The notes: a model not told the origin generated them from the letters alone. Shown: positions 7,011 to 14,203, numbered from the stretch's first letter. The stretch: DNA of 20,431 nt from a virus (IMGVR_UViG_3300017742_002121:1-20431), one strand, 5' to 3'. Numbers and translations are program-made.

Positions 7011-7822
7011 ATCGTTTTCCAATATTCTTCAGTGCGTGGTTTTAATAAGTCTGTTCTTTTACTCTTACCGTCATCTTTCCGACCGCCTTTGAGATGATCT
7101 AAGTAACCGCCCCATACACTGTTTATTAAAGGATGACCTTCACCTCTTACAAGTCCGGCTCCCCAGTTATGGTTTTGCAGTTTCATTGGTTTACGTACTA
7201 CTTCAAACACAAAACTATCATGCCATTCGTCCATTTGGAATATACCGTTTTCTGCATCGTTATATACTCGTCTAAATTCTTTGAGGAATCTTTTGCCCAT
7301 TTTTGATGTAAGGTTAGTACTGTATAGTCCGCACTCTGGCCATTTACGTTCCCTACCAACATAGCACAAGTCTGCATTGTCCGGGTGTAATTTTAAAATT
7401 GTTTCTAATGTAATAGGACTGTGACAGAACATATCAGCGTCCATCCACATTAACCAATCTGTATTACAAATTTCTGCACAATGAAAAATGCTATATACCT
7501 TGTGCGAGAATCTTACAGCGTCCCATTTAAATCCTTTACCTGCATCTCTTCTTTTACTACGAATTGGATCTTGTGATACATCGCCGTTTGCTTTTGGAAC
7601 ATTTTTCCATTTTTCTTTAAATGCAACTAACTCCGGTACACTTGAATGTAGATCAAATAATTCGATCCTATCATGGTCCTTAATTTTTGGATTGCAGTCT
7701 TCTGCATACACATATAGTGTTACTTCCTTTGGCCAGTTATCAATAAAACTATCAATCATACGCTGTCCGTATTTCCGCAATCCGTCTGCGTTAAACGTTG
7801 TTACTACACTTAATGTTCTCAT
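7007..7822 (-). CDS. GT-A-fold glycosyltransferase
   Basis: A 271-aa protein. It opens with a Rossmann-like strand (RTLSVVTTFNADG) and has a clear DxD motif in TDWLMWMDADMF (DAD 128-130). A further conserved-looking CGLYSTNLTSK segment and an HDSFVFE / NHNWGAG region follow, where GT-A acceptors and the catalytic base usually lie. The fold predicts a metal-dependent, nucleotide-sugar-using transferase; the sugar is unknown. ATGA overlaps (4 bp) with both the upstream and downstream genes tie it tightly into the operon. It is a different subfamily from the neighbouring GT-A protein, with little visible similarity outside the DxD region. Confidence 0.82.
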   Translation of the reverse strand: MRTLSVVTTFNADGLRKYGQRMIDSFIDNWPKEVTLYVYAEDCNPKIKDHDRIELFDLHSSVPELVAFKEKWKNVPKANGDVSQDPIRSKRRDAGKGFKWDAVRFSHKVYSIFHCAEICNTDWLMWMDADMFCHSPITLETILKLHPDNADLCYVGRERKWPECGLYSTNLTSKMGKRFLKEFRRVYNDAENGIFQMDEWHDSFVFEVVRKPMKLQNHNWGAGLVRGEGHPLINSVWGGYLDHLKGGRKDDGKSKRTDLLKPRTEEYWKTI

Positions 7823-8730
7823 AAGTAGTCCTTTATAATACTCCAGGCTTTACCTGAACGTAAATCACTATAATTAAAATGACACATACAAATTTTTTCT
7901 ATCCATTGCTGTCTGTCAGGCAGTTTAGGGTTTTCAATATCTTTTATATCAAAGTTTGCAATATCGTATGCTTGGCTTGTTTGTGGTACAGGGTCTGTTA
8001 CAAAAACTGGAACGCCTTCAATAGCACTTACTACTCCAGGGCTACTATTAAATGTTATAGTTGCCCAACAGTTAATTAGGTCTGTTACAATACTTTTGTT
8101 TTGACTTACTACTACACCAGGCATAATTTTTTTCATATAATTTAATGCTTGTCTATCCCCAGGATGTGCTCTAACTAATATTGGTCTGTCTGTATACTTG
8201 CGTAATCTTTTAATTGTGTGATTGCACCATTGTACAACATTAGTTTGCCCCATACTCCAGCCACCGTTACGTTGTAAACAAATTAATATATGATTGCCTT
8301 CTGTACGCCAAGGTTGAAGATCCATATCGTAATCTTGTTTTATTTGTTGCCAGCGTTTTGGATCTACATTATCTGTAAAATAATTTCCTGTAGTAGGAAA
8401 CACATCATCTAAACTAAAACGAAAATACTTTAACGGATTATTTGTATCTCTATATAAAAATAAATTACTATCAATAGCAAGTGTGTGTCCTTTGTGTACA
8501 CGCTGTTCGTTAATTATTTTTCTTCTAAACATTAGATGCGGTGTACGTCCACTGTTTTGATGCACCCAACCCTGCATAACAGCAAGGTCAGTTGGTTGAT
8601 AATTCATGCCTTCAACAAGAGTACTTTGATTATCTGGAACACCTTCATGAAAGAATGTTAGCATATCTCTCTTTTCAGGTTTTGTATTTTTTGCAGGAAT
8701 ACCTGCATAGTAGACTCTAACTGACTTCAT
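7819..8730 (-). CDS. GT-B-like glycosyltransferase (copy B)
   Basis: A 303-aa paralogue of the 5264-6121 and 8717-9493 proteins. The shared landmarks are RPILVRAHPG (182-191), FNSSPGVVSAIEGVPVFVTDP (227-247), then DIENP at 264-268 followed by PDRQQW. The N-terminal ~110 residues differ from the sister copies, which may reflect different acceptors. This is the capsule-polysaccharide-type GT-B layout with a conserved His-Pro and Ser-Pro-Gly loop. The start overlaps the preceding gene by 14 bp and the stop overlaps the next ATG by 4 bp. The DNA shows no frameshift. Donor sugar and acceptor cannot be read from the sequence. Confidence 0.78.
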   Translation of the reverse strand: MKSVRVYYAGIPAKNTKPEKRDMLTFFHEGVPDNQSTLVEGMNYQPTDLAVMQGWVHQNSGRTPHLMFRRKIINEQRVHKGHTLAIDSNLFLYRDTNNPLKYFRFSLDDVFPTTGNYFTDNVDPKRWQQIKQDYDMDLQPWRTEGNHILICLQRNGGWSMGQTNVVQWCNHTIKRLRKYTDRPILVRAHPGDRQALNYMKKIMPGVVVSQNKSIVTDLINCWATITFNSSPGVVSAIEGVPVFVTDPVPQTSQAYDIANFDIKDIENPKLPDRQQWIEKICMCHFNYSDLRSGKAWSIIKDYL

Positions 8731-9493
8731 TTTTTAACATCCTATAAGCATCACCATTTTTTAATTCGTTAACATGAAATTGTCCGTATGCTAAATGGCA
8801 AGCCCATTTGTATATAGTATCTGTATCACTCCACTGTGGATTTTCTATATTACTAAGATCTTTATTTGCAACAGGATCTGCGGCAGTAGGTGCTAAAGTA
8901 AATGCTGGCACACCATACATTACGCTTTCTACTGCCGCAATGCTTTGATAAGTTACCATTGCATGACAGTCGTCAAGATCATGAAAGATTGTGTTATTAA
9001 TTCTTGTTGGTCTAGATTGTTTATCTCTTACAATAACTGTGCGATCAGTATGCTTGCCAATCTCGTCTACAGTTTCTTTAATCCATTGTTCTCTATCAAT
9101 ACCGTAAAACTTACATGGCTTCTCACTAGGCGTAACTAACAAAATATGTTTGCCTTGTTTACGTTTATGTAGTATTTGTTGTAATTGTTTCCATCTATCA
9201 TCTGGTCTATCAATAATTTCATTATGCTGTACATCGTCTTTTACAATTCGATGAAATAACTTCCATCCATTTGGATTAATTCGACTTCTGTAATTGCCTA
9301 CATAACCACTGTCCATATAATAAAATTGTTGTTTGTTTTCCCAACATTTATGTATTAACTTACGTTTGCCCATGCTACGTATTAGTATAGGTTCGTTATT
9401 AGGAAAATGATCGTAATTAAAGATAGGTAAGTTTGCACCTTTAGCAAACATGTTAACATATTCGTCAGTAAGATTTTTACTTAAACATATCAT
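8717..9493 (-). CDS. GT-B-like glycosyltransferase (copy C, shortened)
   Basis: A 258-aa member of the same paralogous trio. It keeps the HILLVTPSE strand (116-124), RTVIVRDKQSRP (151-162, where the sister copies have RPHPR or RAHPG), the TYQSIAAVESVMYGVPAFTLAP loop (181-202) and NIENP (215-219). Two landmark residues differ: the His-Pro pair is absent and Ser-Pro-Gly is replaced by Ile-Ala-Ala. Its catalytic activity is therefore less certain than in copies A and B. I chose ATG 9493, which overlaps the upstream stop by 17 bp. A longer reading would start inside the GT8-like gene and adds 21 unconvincing residues. Confidence 0.72.
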   Translation of the reverse strand: MICLSKNLTDEYVNMFAKGANLPIFNYDHFPNNEPILIRSMGKRKLIHKCWENKQQFYYMDSGYVGNYRSRINPNGWKLFHRIVKDDVQHNEIIDRPDDRWKQLQQILHKRKQGKHILLVTPSEKPCKFYGIDREQWIKETVDEIGKHTDRTVIVRDKQSRPTRINNTIFHDLDDCHAMVTYQSIAAVESVMYGVPAFTLAPTAADPVANKDLSNIENPQWSDTDTIYKWACHLAYGQFHVNELKNGDAYRMLKNEVS

Positions 9494-10148
9494 ATAGTTC
9501 TTGTTTCCACAATTCGTTATATTCACAATTACGATAGTTTTCAAACCAAGGACCACCTTCTGTATAGTGTATTAGATTTGGTTTTTCAATATCATCATAC
9601 ACACCTACTAAGTAGTTCCATGTATGATCTAGTTCGCCTACTTCGCTATCATCAAGCCAACTAAAGCGATGTAAGTATGCACCGTTAATTTCTGGTTCAT
9701 TAACTAATTCTTGAGTAAGAGCTTTGTTACTAGGATGTTCGCAATTAAACAACATTACACTTGACCAGTTCTTACGTGGATAGATAGTTTGTTTTTGTCC
9801 GTCCATCTTAAACTGTTCTTTAACTTTATAATCATGTTGTACACACATAACAGCATACTTGTCGTCTGCTTGATCAAACAATTTTTTAATGTCAGTTGTA
9901 AGGATCATATCACAATCCATAAATACTGCCCAACCTTTGAAGTTACATAACTCAGGTATAAGGAAACGTGTAAAAGTAAACTCAGTGCTTGCTAGTTTAT
10001 CTATAGGTCTATTATACCAGCCTGCATCTCTTAATTCTTGTTGTTTTAAAGGGCGCACATCGGCATCAGGTTGTCTAGCTAATATACTATGCTTACAAAC
10101 TTGATAAGCAATGTCCTCTCTAGTGTCATACCCTACAAATACTTTCAT
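9477..10148 (-). CDS. GT8-like (glycogenin/galactosyltransferase-type) glycosyltransferase
   Basis: A 223-aa protein with the compact GT8 layout. The N-terminus MKVFVGYDTREDIAYQVCK is the usual opening strand with the YD-R-E pattern. The segment TEFTFTRFLIPEL (55-67) is followed by AVFMDCDMIL with DxD (DCD 78-80). The C-terminal LIHYTEGGPWFENY has the His and Pro-Trp of the GT8 metal-binding tail. It is predicted to be a retaining, Mn-dependent transferase using a UDP-sugar. It is second in the operon, with an ATGA overlap to the fusion gene upstream. Similar small GT8 proteins are known from marine T4-like phages. The acceptor is unknown. Confidence 0.87.
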   Translation of the reverse strand: MKVFVGYDTREDIAYQVCKHSILARQPDADVRPLKQQELRDAGWYNRPIDKLASTEFTFTRFLIPELCNFKGWAVFMDCDMILTTDIKKLFDQADDKYAVMCVQHDYKVKEQFKMDGQKQTIYPRKNWSSVMLFNCEHPSNKALTQELVNEPEINGAYLHRFSWLDDSEVGELDHTWNYLVGVYDDIEKPNLIHYTEGGPWFENYRNCEYNELWKQELYDMFK

Positions 10149-10921
10149 GTGTCTTTTCTTTCAATGTCTTCTTCAATACAATTTGTTCCGTATTGTATTT
10201 CTACTAATTTTAAATTTGTGTTGTGTTCGTTAGCAAGTTGATGCCAAGTTCCTACAGGTATATGTAACGACTCGTGTTGATTGTATGTACCTAATGTTTC
10301 TACATCAGTACTACGTGTGTTAATAGTATATACTGTTGCTGTTCCTTCTGCAACAAACCAATGTTCTGAACGTTCTTTATGACGTTGCATCGATAGCTTA
10401 CCACCTGGTGGCACTGCTAATTCCTTTACTTTAGTATGTTCATCATATTCGTGTATCACTCTGTAGTACCCCCATGTACGCTCAGTCTTTGGTGCCTTCC
10501 ACTCGTCTAGTATCCAGCTACTTGAATTCTTTTTATCTTCGCCACCTACGCCAAATACAAATTCTACATTAGGCATATCACCATATGTAGCATACTCCGG
10601 TGTTGTTGTGTTAGTTCTATCTCCACCGTTAGCAAAGATTACTTTGATGTCTCCATGTGTACTTAGCGTATGAAAAATTGCATGACAAGCACTATCGTCG
10701 CTGTCGTCAAATCCAATTACTTTATCTACAATTTCCATTTCTTGTATAAGTGCAATACGTTCTGTAAAGGGCATAAAGGGCCTACCTTTTTTACGTGTTA
10801 ACCATTCGTCACTATTCACGCCGACAATAAGTTTGTCGCCGAGCTTCTTTGCTTCTTTGAAATAGGCTAGATGCCCTGAGTGTAGTGGATCAAAGCCACC
10901 TGTTACTAATACAACGTTCAT
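10145..10921 (-). CDS. Cytidylyltransferase-like domain fused to mannose-6-phosphate isomerase-type cupin
   Basis: A 258-aa two-domain protein. Residues 1-~130 are a nucleotidyltransferase of the TagD/HldE-C type: VTGGFDPLHSGH (6-17, HxGH-type motif with HSGH), VGVNSDEWLTRKKG (33-46) and RPFMPFTERIALI. Residues ~147-258 match the C-terminal cupin of type II mannose-6-phosphate isomerase/GDP-mannose pyrophosphorylase: TWGYYRVIHEYDEHTKVKEL, PGGKLSMQRHKERSEHW (172-188), IPVGTWHQL (221-229) and EIQYG. It could prime a sugar phosphate and activate it as NDP-sugar, supplying the transferases that follow. It is the first gene of the operon, with an ATTAAATA octamer 5 nt before the ATG and no clear Shine-Dalgarno. 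Confidence 0.87.
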   Translation of the reverse strand: MNVVLVTGGFDPLHSGHLAYFKEAKKLGDKLIVGVNSDEWLTRKKGRPFMPFTERIALIQEMEIVDKVIGFDDSDDSACHAIFHTLSTHGDIKVIFANGGDRTNTTTPEYATYGDMPNVEFVFGVGGEDKKNSSSWILDEWKAPKTERTWGYYRVIHEYDEHTKVKELAVPPGGKLSMQRHKERSEHWFVAEGTATVYTINTRSTDVETLGTYNQHESLHIPVGTWHQLANEHNTNLKLVEIQYGTNCIEEDIERKDT

Positions 10922-10926
10922 AAGTA

Positions 10927-10940
10927 TATTTAATTAAATA
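10927..10940. promoter_or_regulatory. Palindromic late-promoter-like element between divergent genes
   Basis: A perfect 14-bp palindrome, TATTTAATTAAATA, in a 24-bp divergent gap. Each strand reads ATTAAATA, close to the T4 late consensus TATAAATA, and each copy ends exactly 5 nt before its own ATG (10921 minus, 10946 plus). It could be a symmetric bidirectional promoter. Confidence 0.5.
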
Positions 10941-10945
10941 GCAGT

Positions 10946-11527
10946 ATGGCTATACATATTCCTGAGCATAACTTGACCTTTATTCATATTCCAAAGACAG
11001 GCGGCTCTAGTATACAAGATTGGTTATTAAAAAATAACAAATGCGTATATCCTAAAAAATCAGTACATTGGAACGTTAGTCAGACTAAGGAACACTTTGT
11101 TAATGTTGGCAAAACATTTTGTGTAGTACGCAATCCATATGATTGGATGGTTAGTTGGTTTGAATACGAACGTAAACTTACACCAAGATACATAGCAAAG
11201 TTAGGCAGTATACATAAACTTAATCTTGAGAAAGAGACTCACAACAAAGAACTTCTTATTAAAAAACAGTCTATATTAGATAAAGGATTTAAATGTTATT
11301 TGTTAGAATATGGAATTAACATAACGTCACAATACAGTTGGGCAAATGATGTTGATATTGTATTACGTTTTCACAATTTAAATAATGATTTTAAACAACT
11401 GTTTAAAACTAACACTAACTTGCCTACAGTAAACACTACAGAACGTCAAGCCTGGCCTAGTTATTACGATAAAGAATGTAAACAAATTATGTTAGATTAT
11501 TTTAGTAAAGATTTTACCCTTTTATAA
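10946..11527 (+). CDS. Sulfotransferase (PAPS-dependent, Sulfotransfer_2-like)
   Basis: A 193-aa protein on the plus strand, against its neighbours. The two PAPS-binding motifs are clear: HIPKTGGSSI (14-23, the 5'-phosphosulfate loop) and VVRNPYDWMVS (60-70, the 3'-phosphate motif with Arg and Ser). It is predicted to move sulfate from PAPS onto a hydroxyl or amine, most likely of a glycan given the surrounding genes. It is near the short end for the family but complete at both motifs. There is no Shine-Dalgarno; ATTAAATA lies 5 nt before the ATG. The last 31 bp overlap the end of the convergent pyruvyl transferase gene. The PAPS would have to come from the host. Confidence 0.9.
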   Translation: MAIHIPEHNLTFIHIPKTGGSSIQDWLLKNNKCVYPKKSVHWNVSQTKEHFVNVGKTFCVVRNPYDWMVSWFEYERKLTPRYIAKLGSIHKLNLEKETHNKELLIKKQSILDKGFKCYLLEYGINITSQYSWANDVDIVLRFHNLNNDFKQLFKTNTNLPTVNTTERQAWPSYYDKECKQIMLDYFSKDFTLL

Positions 11528-12267
11528 AACTCTCTATTTAAAGATCTACAATCTTCTAAATATCCACTAACATGCCGATCACCTTTATAATTTTTCCAGT
11601 TATCAACAGAATCAATAATAGTAGGTTTATTTTTAAAGTTTTGAAACTTAGTAGTCCAACTAACTACACGAACGTCTCTGTTTAATAACAATCCCCAATA
11701 AGCGCCATGATAACTGTCTGTTACAATAGTCTTACCAGATCCTAAAAATTCTATAACTTCGTCAAAGTTTGTATTAGTATTATGCATAACAGTATCACTT
11801 TCAGGATAAGTATCAGCCGACCGCGTTCTGTGTAAGAAAAATACAGTGTCTTTAGTTGCCGTATACGTTTTATCAAATGCAGGGTGCATACAACTAACAC
11901 ATGGCAAATATTCAGCTGTCCTATTACTAAAGTAATCTCTAACTCCGTATAGTGTAGATTGCGTTAACCAATCCGGCCACCAAAAGTTTTCTTTAAAACT
12001 AAAGTTATGTCCAATGCCCCAAACTATTAAATTTTTATAATTTTGTTTATCTATGTGTGCTGTGTATTTGTTAAAGTATTTTCTAATAAGTCCGCCACCA
12101 CCTACAATAATAGTTTTATTATTTAGGTCATACTTTGTACATTTAGAAATACAATCACTAGTAACGTTTGCAAAGTTAAAATAACGACTAGGATTACAAT
12201 ACATATCCCCTACATTATTATCGCCTTTTTTATAGTGAAATTCTAAGATCTTCTCTTGTGGAACCAT
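11497..12267 (-). CDS. Polysaccharide pyruvyl transferase family protein
   Basis: A 256-aa protein with the PS_pyruv_trans layout: NNVGDMYCNP near the N-terminus (17-26), IIVGGGGLIRKYF (53-65), IVWGIGHNF (81-89), YGVRDYFSN (107-115) and TDSYHGAYWGLLLNRDVRVV (183-202), which holds the conserved Ser-Tyr-His-Gly. Members add a pyruvate ketal from phosphoenolpyruvate to sugars in capsules, exopolysaccharides and secondary cell-wall polymers, giving a negative charge. The start overlaps the methyltransferase stop by 25 bp. The 3' end overlaps the sulfotransferase tail to tail by 31 bp. Some family members do not transfer pyruvate, so the exact reaction is not certain. Confidence 0.85.
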   Translation of the reverse strand: MVPQEKILEFHYKKGDNNVGDMYCNPSRYFNFANVTSDCISKCTKYDLNNKTIIVGGGGLIRKYFNKYTAHIDKQNYKNLIVWGIGHNFSFKENFWWPDWLTQSTLYGVRDYFSNRTAEYLPCVSCMHPAFDKTYTATKDTVFFLHRTRSADTYPESDTVMHNTNTNFDEVIEFLGSGKTIVTDSYHGAYWGLLLNRDVRVVSWTTKFQNFKNKPTIIDSVDNWKNYKGDRHVSGYLEDCRSLNREFYKRVKSLLK

Positions 12268-12833
12268 GTGTCGTAGTCTACCTCAGCAAAGGGAATGTCT
12301 TCTTTTACAAACCAAGTTTCAAATATTCTAGTTGGCACTTTATGCCATACATCTCTAACAGCTACTTTGTAGCCTAATGGAATCAAGTAATTGCAAGCAA
12401 TAGTATGATAGTCTTCTTCACACTGATATCTATCATGCTCAAATGTAATTACATCAAATGTAATGCCATCACCAATTACTTTTTGTAATGCTTTAAATGT
12501 ATTTTCAGGAGGCTCAATATCTATTGACAAATAATTAATATGTTTAGGCAAATTTAAATCTTCAAGGGCATTTTTGTAATTAAACTTTATAGCATCGCCC
12601 CAGTATATAGGATTTGTTCTTTGTGGACAATTATCCCATTCTGACTTATATTGCATATCAAATTCAATACTAAATCCCTTCCAGTTTTGTAACACTTCTA
12701 AGTTGTATGTGTTACTGCGCTTTCTTGGAAGGTGACCTCCTATTTCAATATAAGTACCGCCCATACCAATGCAATCAGAAGCAAACATATCCTGTCCTGC
12801 TTGACTACATTTTCTCCATTTCTCTCGTTTCAT
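12243..12833 (-). CDS. FkbM-like methyltransferase (SAM-fold protein)
   Basis: A 196-aa protein that looks like a short FkbM-type methyltransferase. It has SQAGQDMFASD (10-20), then TYIEIGGHLPRKRSNTYNLE (27-46) in the SAM-binding motif I position, WKGFSIEFDMQYKSEW (51-66), and YLSIDIEPPE (101-110) followed by FDVITFEHDRYQCE, where FkbM proteins carry the acidic strand. EIGG replaces the more usual DxGxxxG, so SAM binding may be altered. It likely methylates a sugar hydroxyl in the glycan made by the island. AAAGGA lies 7 nt upstream of the ATG, with a CATAAATA box 29 nt upstream. It is coupled to the pyruvyl transferase by overlap. Confidence 0.75.
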   Translation of the reverse strand: MKREKWRKCSQAGQDMFASDCIGMGGTYIEIGGHLPRKRSNTYNLEVLQNWKGFSIEFDMQYKSEWDNCPQRTNPIYWGDAIKFNYKNALEDLNLPKHINYLSIDIEPPENTFKALQKVIGDGITFDVITFEHDRYQCEEDYHTIACNYLIPLGYKVAVRDVWHKVPTRIFETWFVKEDIPFAEVDYDTWFHKRRS

Positions 12834-12854
12834 CGTGATCCTTTAAACTACGTA

Positions 12855-12870
12855 TATAAATATATTTATG
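12855..12870. promoter_or_regulatory. Late promoter TATAAATA within a 14-bp palindrome
   Basis: The plus strand has an exact T4-type late octamer TATAAATA at 12855-12862, 5 nt before the ATG at 12868. It is part of the perfect palindrome ATAAATATATTTAT (12856-12869), so the minus strand reads CATAAATA, 29 nt before the ATG at 12833 and followed by a normal AAAGGA site. This divergent gap is 34 bp. Confidence 0.65.
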
Positions 12871-13551
12871 AGAATACTTTATGCCACCGGCACAAGCAGA
12901 ACCTACTTTTCAACAATAACTGGTTATACACTGCCTTCTTGGAAGTATTTAATCGGAGATAAAATTGTATACCTTGATGAAGATTTTAAAATTCCTTCAT
13001 TTAAAACAAGGTCAATAATGTTTGAAAAATGGAAAAAACCAAGTCTGTTTAGTGCATCAGAAGAAAAGTTTTATAGAAAAAGTAGATGCATTGTACAAGC
13101 ATTAGAAGACGGTTGGAAATACGACTATGTTATCTGGATAGATGGTGATGTTGAAGTTACTAAACAACCTAATTTGTTAGAAATTTTACCAAATAGTAAT
13201 GAGCTAGTAAGTGCAGTACGGAAGCCTGGTAAAGACGGGACAGGACTTGATAGTGGGTTTGTTGCATTCAATATGAAACACAAATCACTTGGTGTATTTT
13301 TATCAGAGTATACATCATTCTGGCTTGACAAAGAACGGCTTAGAGCATTGCCTTACAGATATGATGCACCTGTGTTGGAAGAAATATTAAAAAAGTATAC
13401 TTGGCGTAATTTACTTAATGATGATTATGATGGTGATAATCCGGAAAAGAAACATCATTGTGGGTTTGATGGTAGTGTATTAGAAAAGTATTTTTTACAC
13501 TATTGGGGCAAAAAACTTAAACAACAAAGATTTTCTAACAAGAAAAGATAG
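12868..13551 (+). CDS. GT-A-fold glycosyltransferase on the plus strand
   Basis: A 227-aa protein. It has an opening strand MRILYATGTSRTYF, helix-rich middle, and a DxD motif in YDYVIWIDGDVEVTKQP (DGD 92-94). A GTGLDSGFVAFNMKHKS segment is the DSGF/N pattern that follows the DxD in GT8/GT32-like enzymes. The C-terminal HHCGFDGSV may supply a metal-binding His. It is predicted to transfer a sugar from a nucleotide-sugar; donor and acceptor are unknown. It is a single plus-strand gene with a late octamer 5 nt before the ATG and no Shine-Dalgarno. Its last 17 bp overlap the convergent FkbM gene. A basic tail (KKLKQQRFSNKKR) could be membrane or nucleic-acid associated. Confidence 0.82.
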   Translation: MRILYATGTSRTYFSTITGYTLPSWKYLIGDKIVYLDEDFKIPSFKTRSIMFEKWKKPSLFSASEEKFYRKSRCIVQALEDGWKYDYVIWIDGDVEVTKQPNLLEILPNSNELVSAVRKPGKDGTGLDSGFVAFNMKHKSLGVFLSEYTSFWLDKERLRALPYRYDAPVLEEILKKYTWRNLLNDDYDGDNPEKKHHCGFDGSVLEKYFLHYWGKKLKQQRFSNKKR

Positions 13552-14203
13552 CATCATTGTGTCCTTGCCAAATCATTTTATAACCGTGTGTCTTTAAAAT
13601 TTTATTAGTTCTATCGTGGACACTTTGATCTCCACCTTTGTCAATAGGCATAAACTCAATACATAATAACGGTTTGTATTTTCTAATAGTGTTTCTTGCA
13701 CCTTCTAATACATCTGCTTCATATCCTTCACAGTCTATTTTAATACAAGAAATATTTTTAAATCTAAAATCGTCTAACGGTTTAACTAGTATATTAGTGC
13801 AAATCTCGTTACCTTTTCTTGGTTTAGGTTTGTCTGCAATTTTAAATGTTCCGGTATTGTTCAAACGACCAATCATTTCTACTTCGCCTGACTTGCTACC
13901 TAATGCACAGTCATACAGCTCTATATTATCGTAACCGTGAACATTACGTACTAAGCATTCATTGTTTAATGGAACAGGCTCAAATGCAAAAACTTTATTA
14001 AAGTTCTTGGCAAACGCTACAGCAAATAATCCTACATTAGCACCAGCATCAATTACATTGCCTGTAGTGTTAGATAGTTTAACAATTTTAGCTATGTACT
14101 TTGTTTGAAAATTATGACCGTATGGTGTGTGTTCTTTATTAATACAATGTTTTGTAAAAAGTATATCGCTGGTTGGTAAATGAAATCTGCCAATTCTTTT
14201 CAT
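13535..14203 (-). CDS. FkbM family methyltransferase
   Basis: A 222-aa full-length FkbM-type SAM methyltransferase. Motif I is NVIDAGANVGLFAVAFAK (49-66), the second strand ends in the acidic VFAFEPVPLN (71-80), and the family signature ISCIKIDCEGYEADVLEGA (151-169) is followed by YKPLLCIEFMP (176-186). These enzymes usually O-methylate sugars or other hydroxyls. It is the island gene next to uvsY. A late-promoter octamer TATAAATA lies 16 nt before the ATG, with GGAGA about 7 nt upstream, so this gene has both promoter and ribosome site. It converges on the plus-strand transferase with a 17-bp overlap. Confidence 0.9.
   Translation of the reverse strand: MKRIGRFHLPTSDILFTKHCINKEHTPYGHNFQTKYIAKIVKLSNTTGNVIDAGANVGLFAVAFAKNFNKVFAFEPVPLNNECLVRNVHGYDNIELYDCALGSKSGEVEMIGRLNNTGTFKIADKPKPRKGNEICTNILVKPLDDFRFKNISCIKIDCEGYEADVLEGARNTIRKYKPLLCIEFMPIDKGGDQSVHDRTNKILKTHGYKMIWQGHNDAIFSC

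Noticed and set aside
8717-9556. Longer start for GT-B copy C at 9556
   Set aside because: The extra 21 residues come from the GT8-like gene in another frame and need a non-ATG start; ATG 9493 matches the overlap style of the operon.
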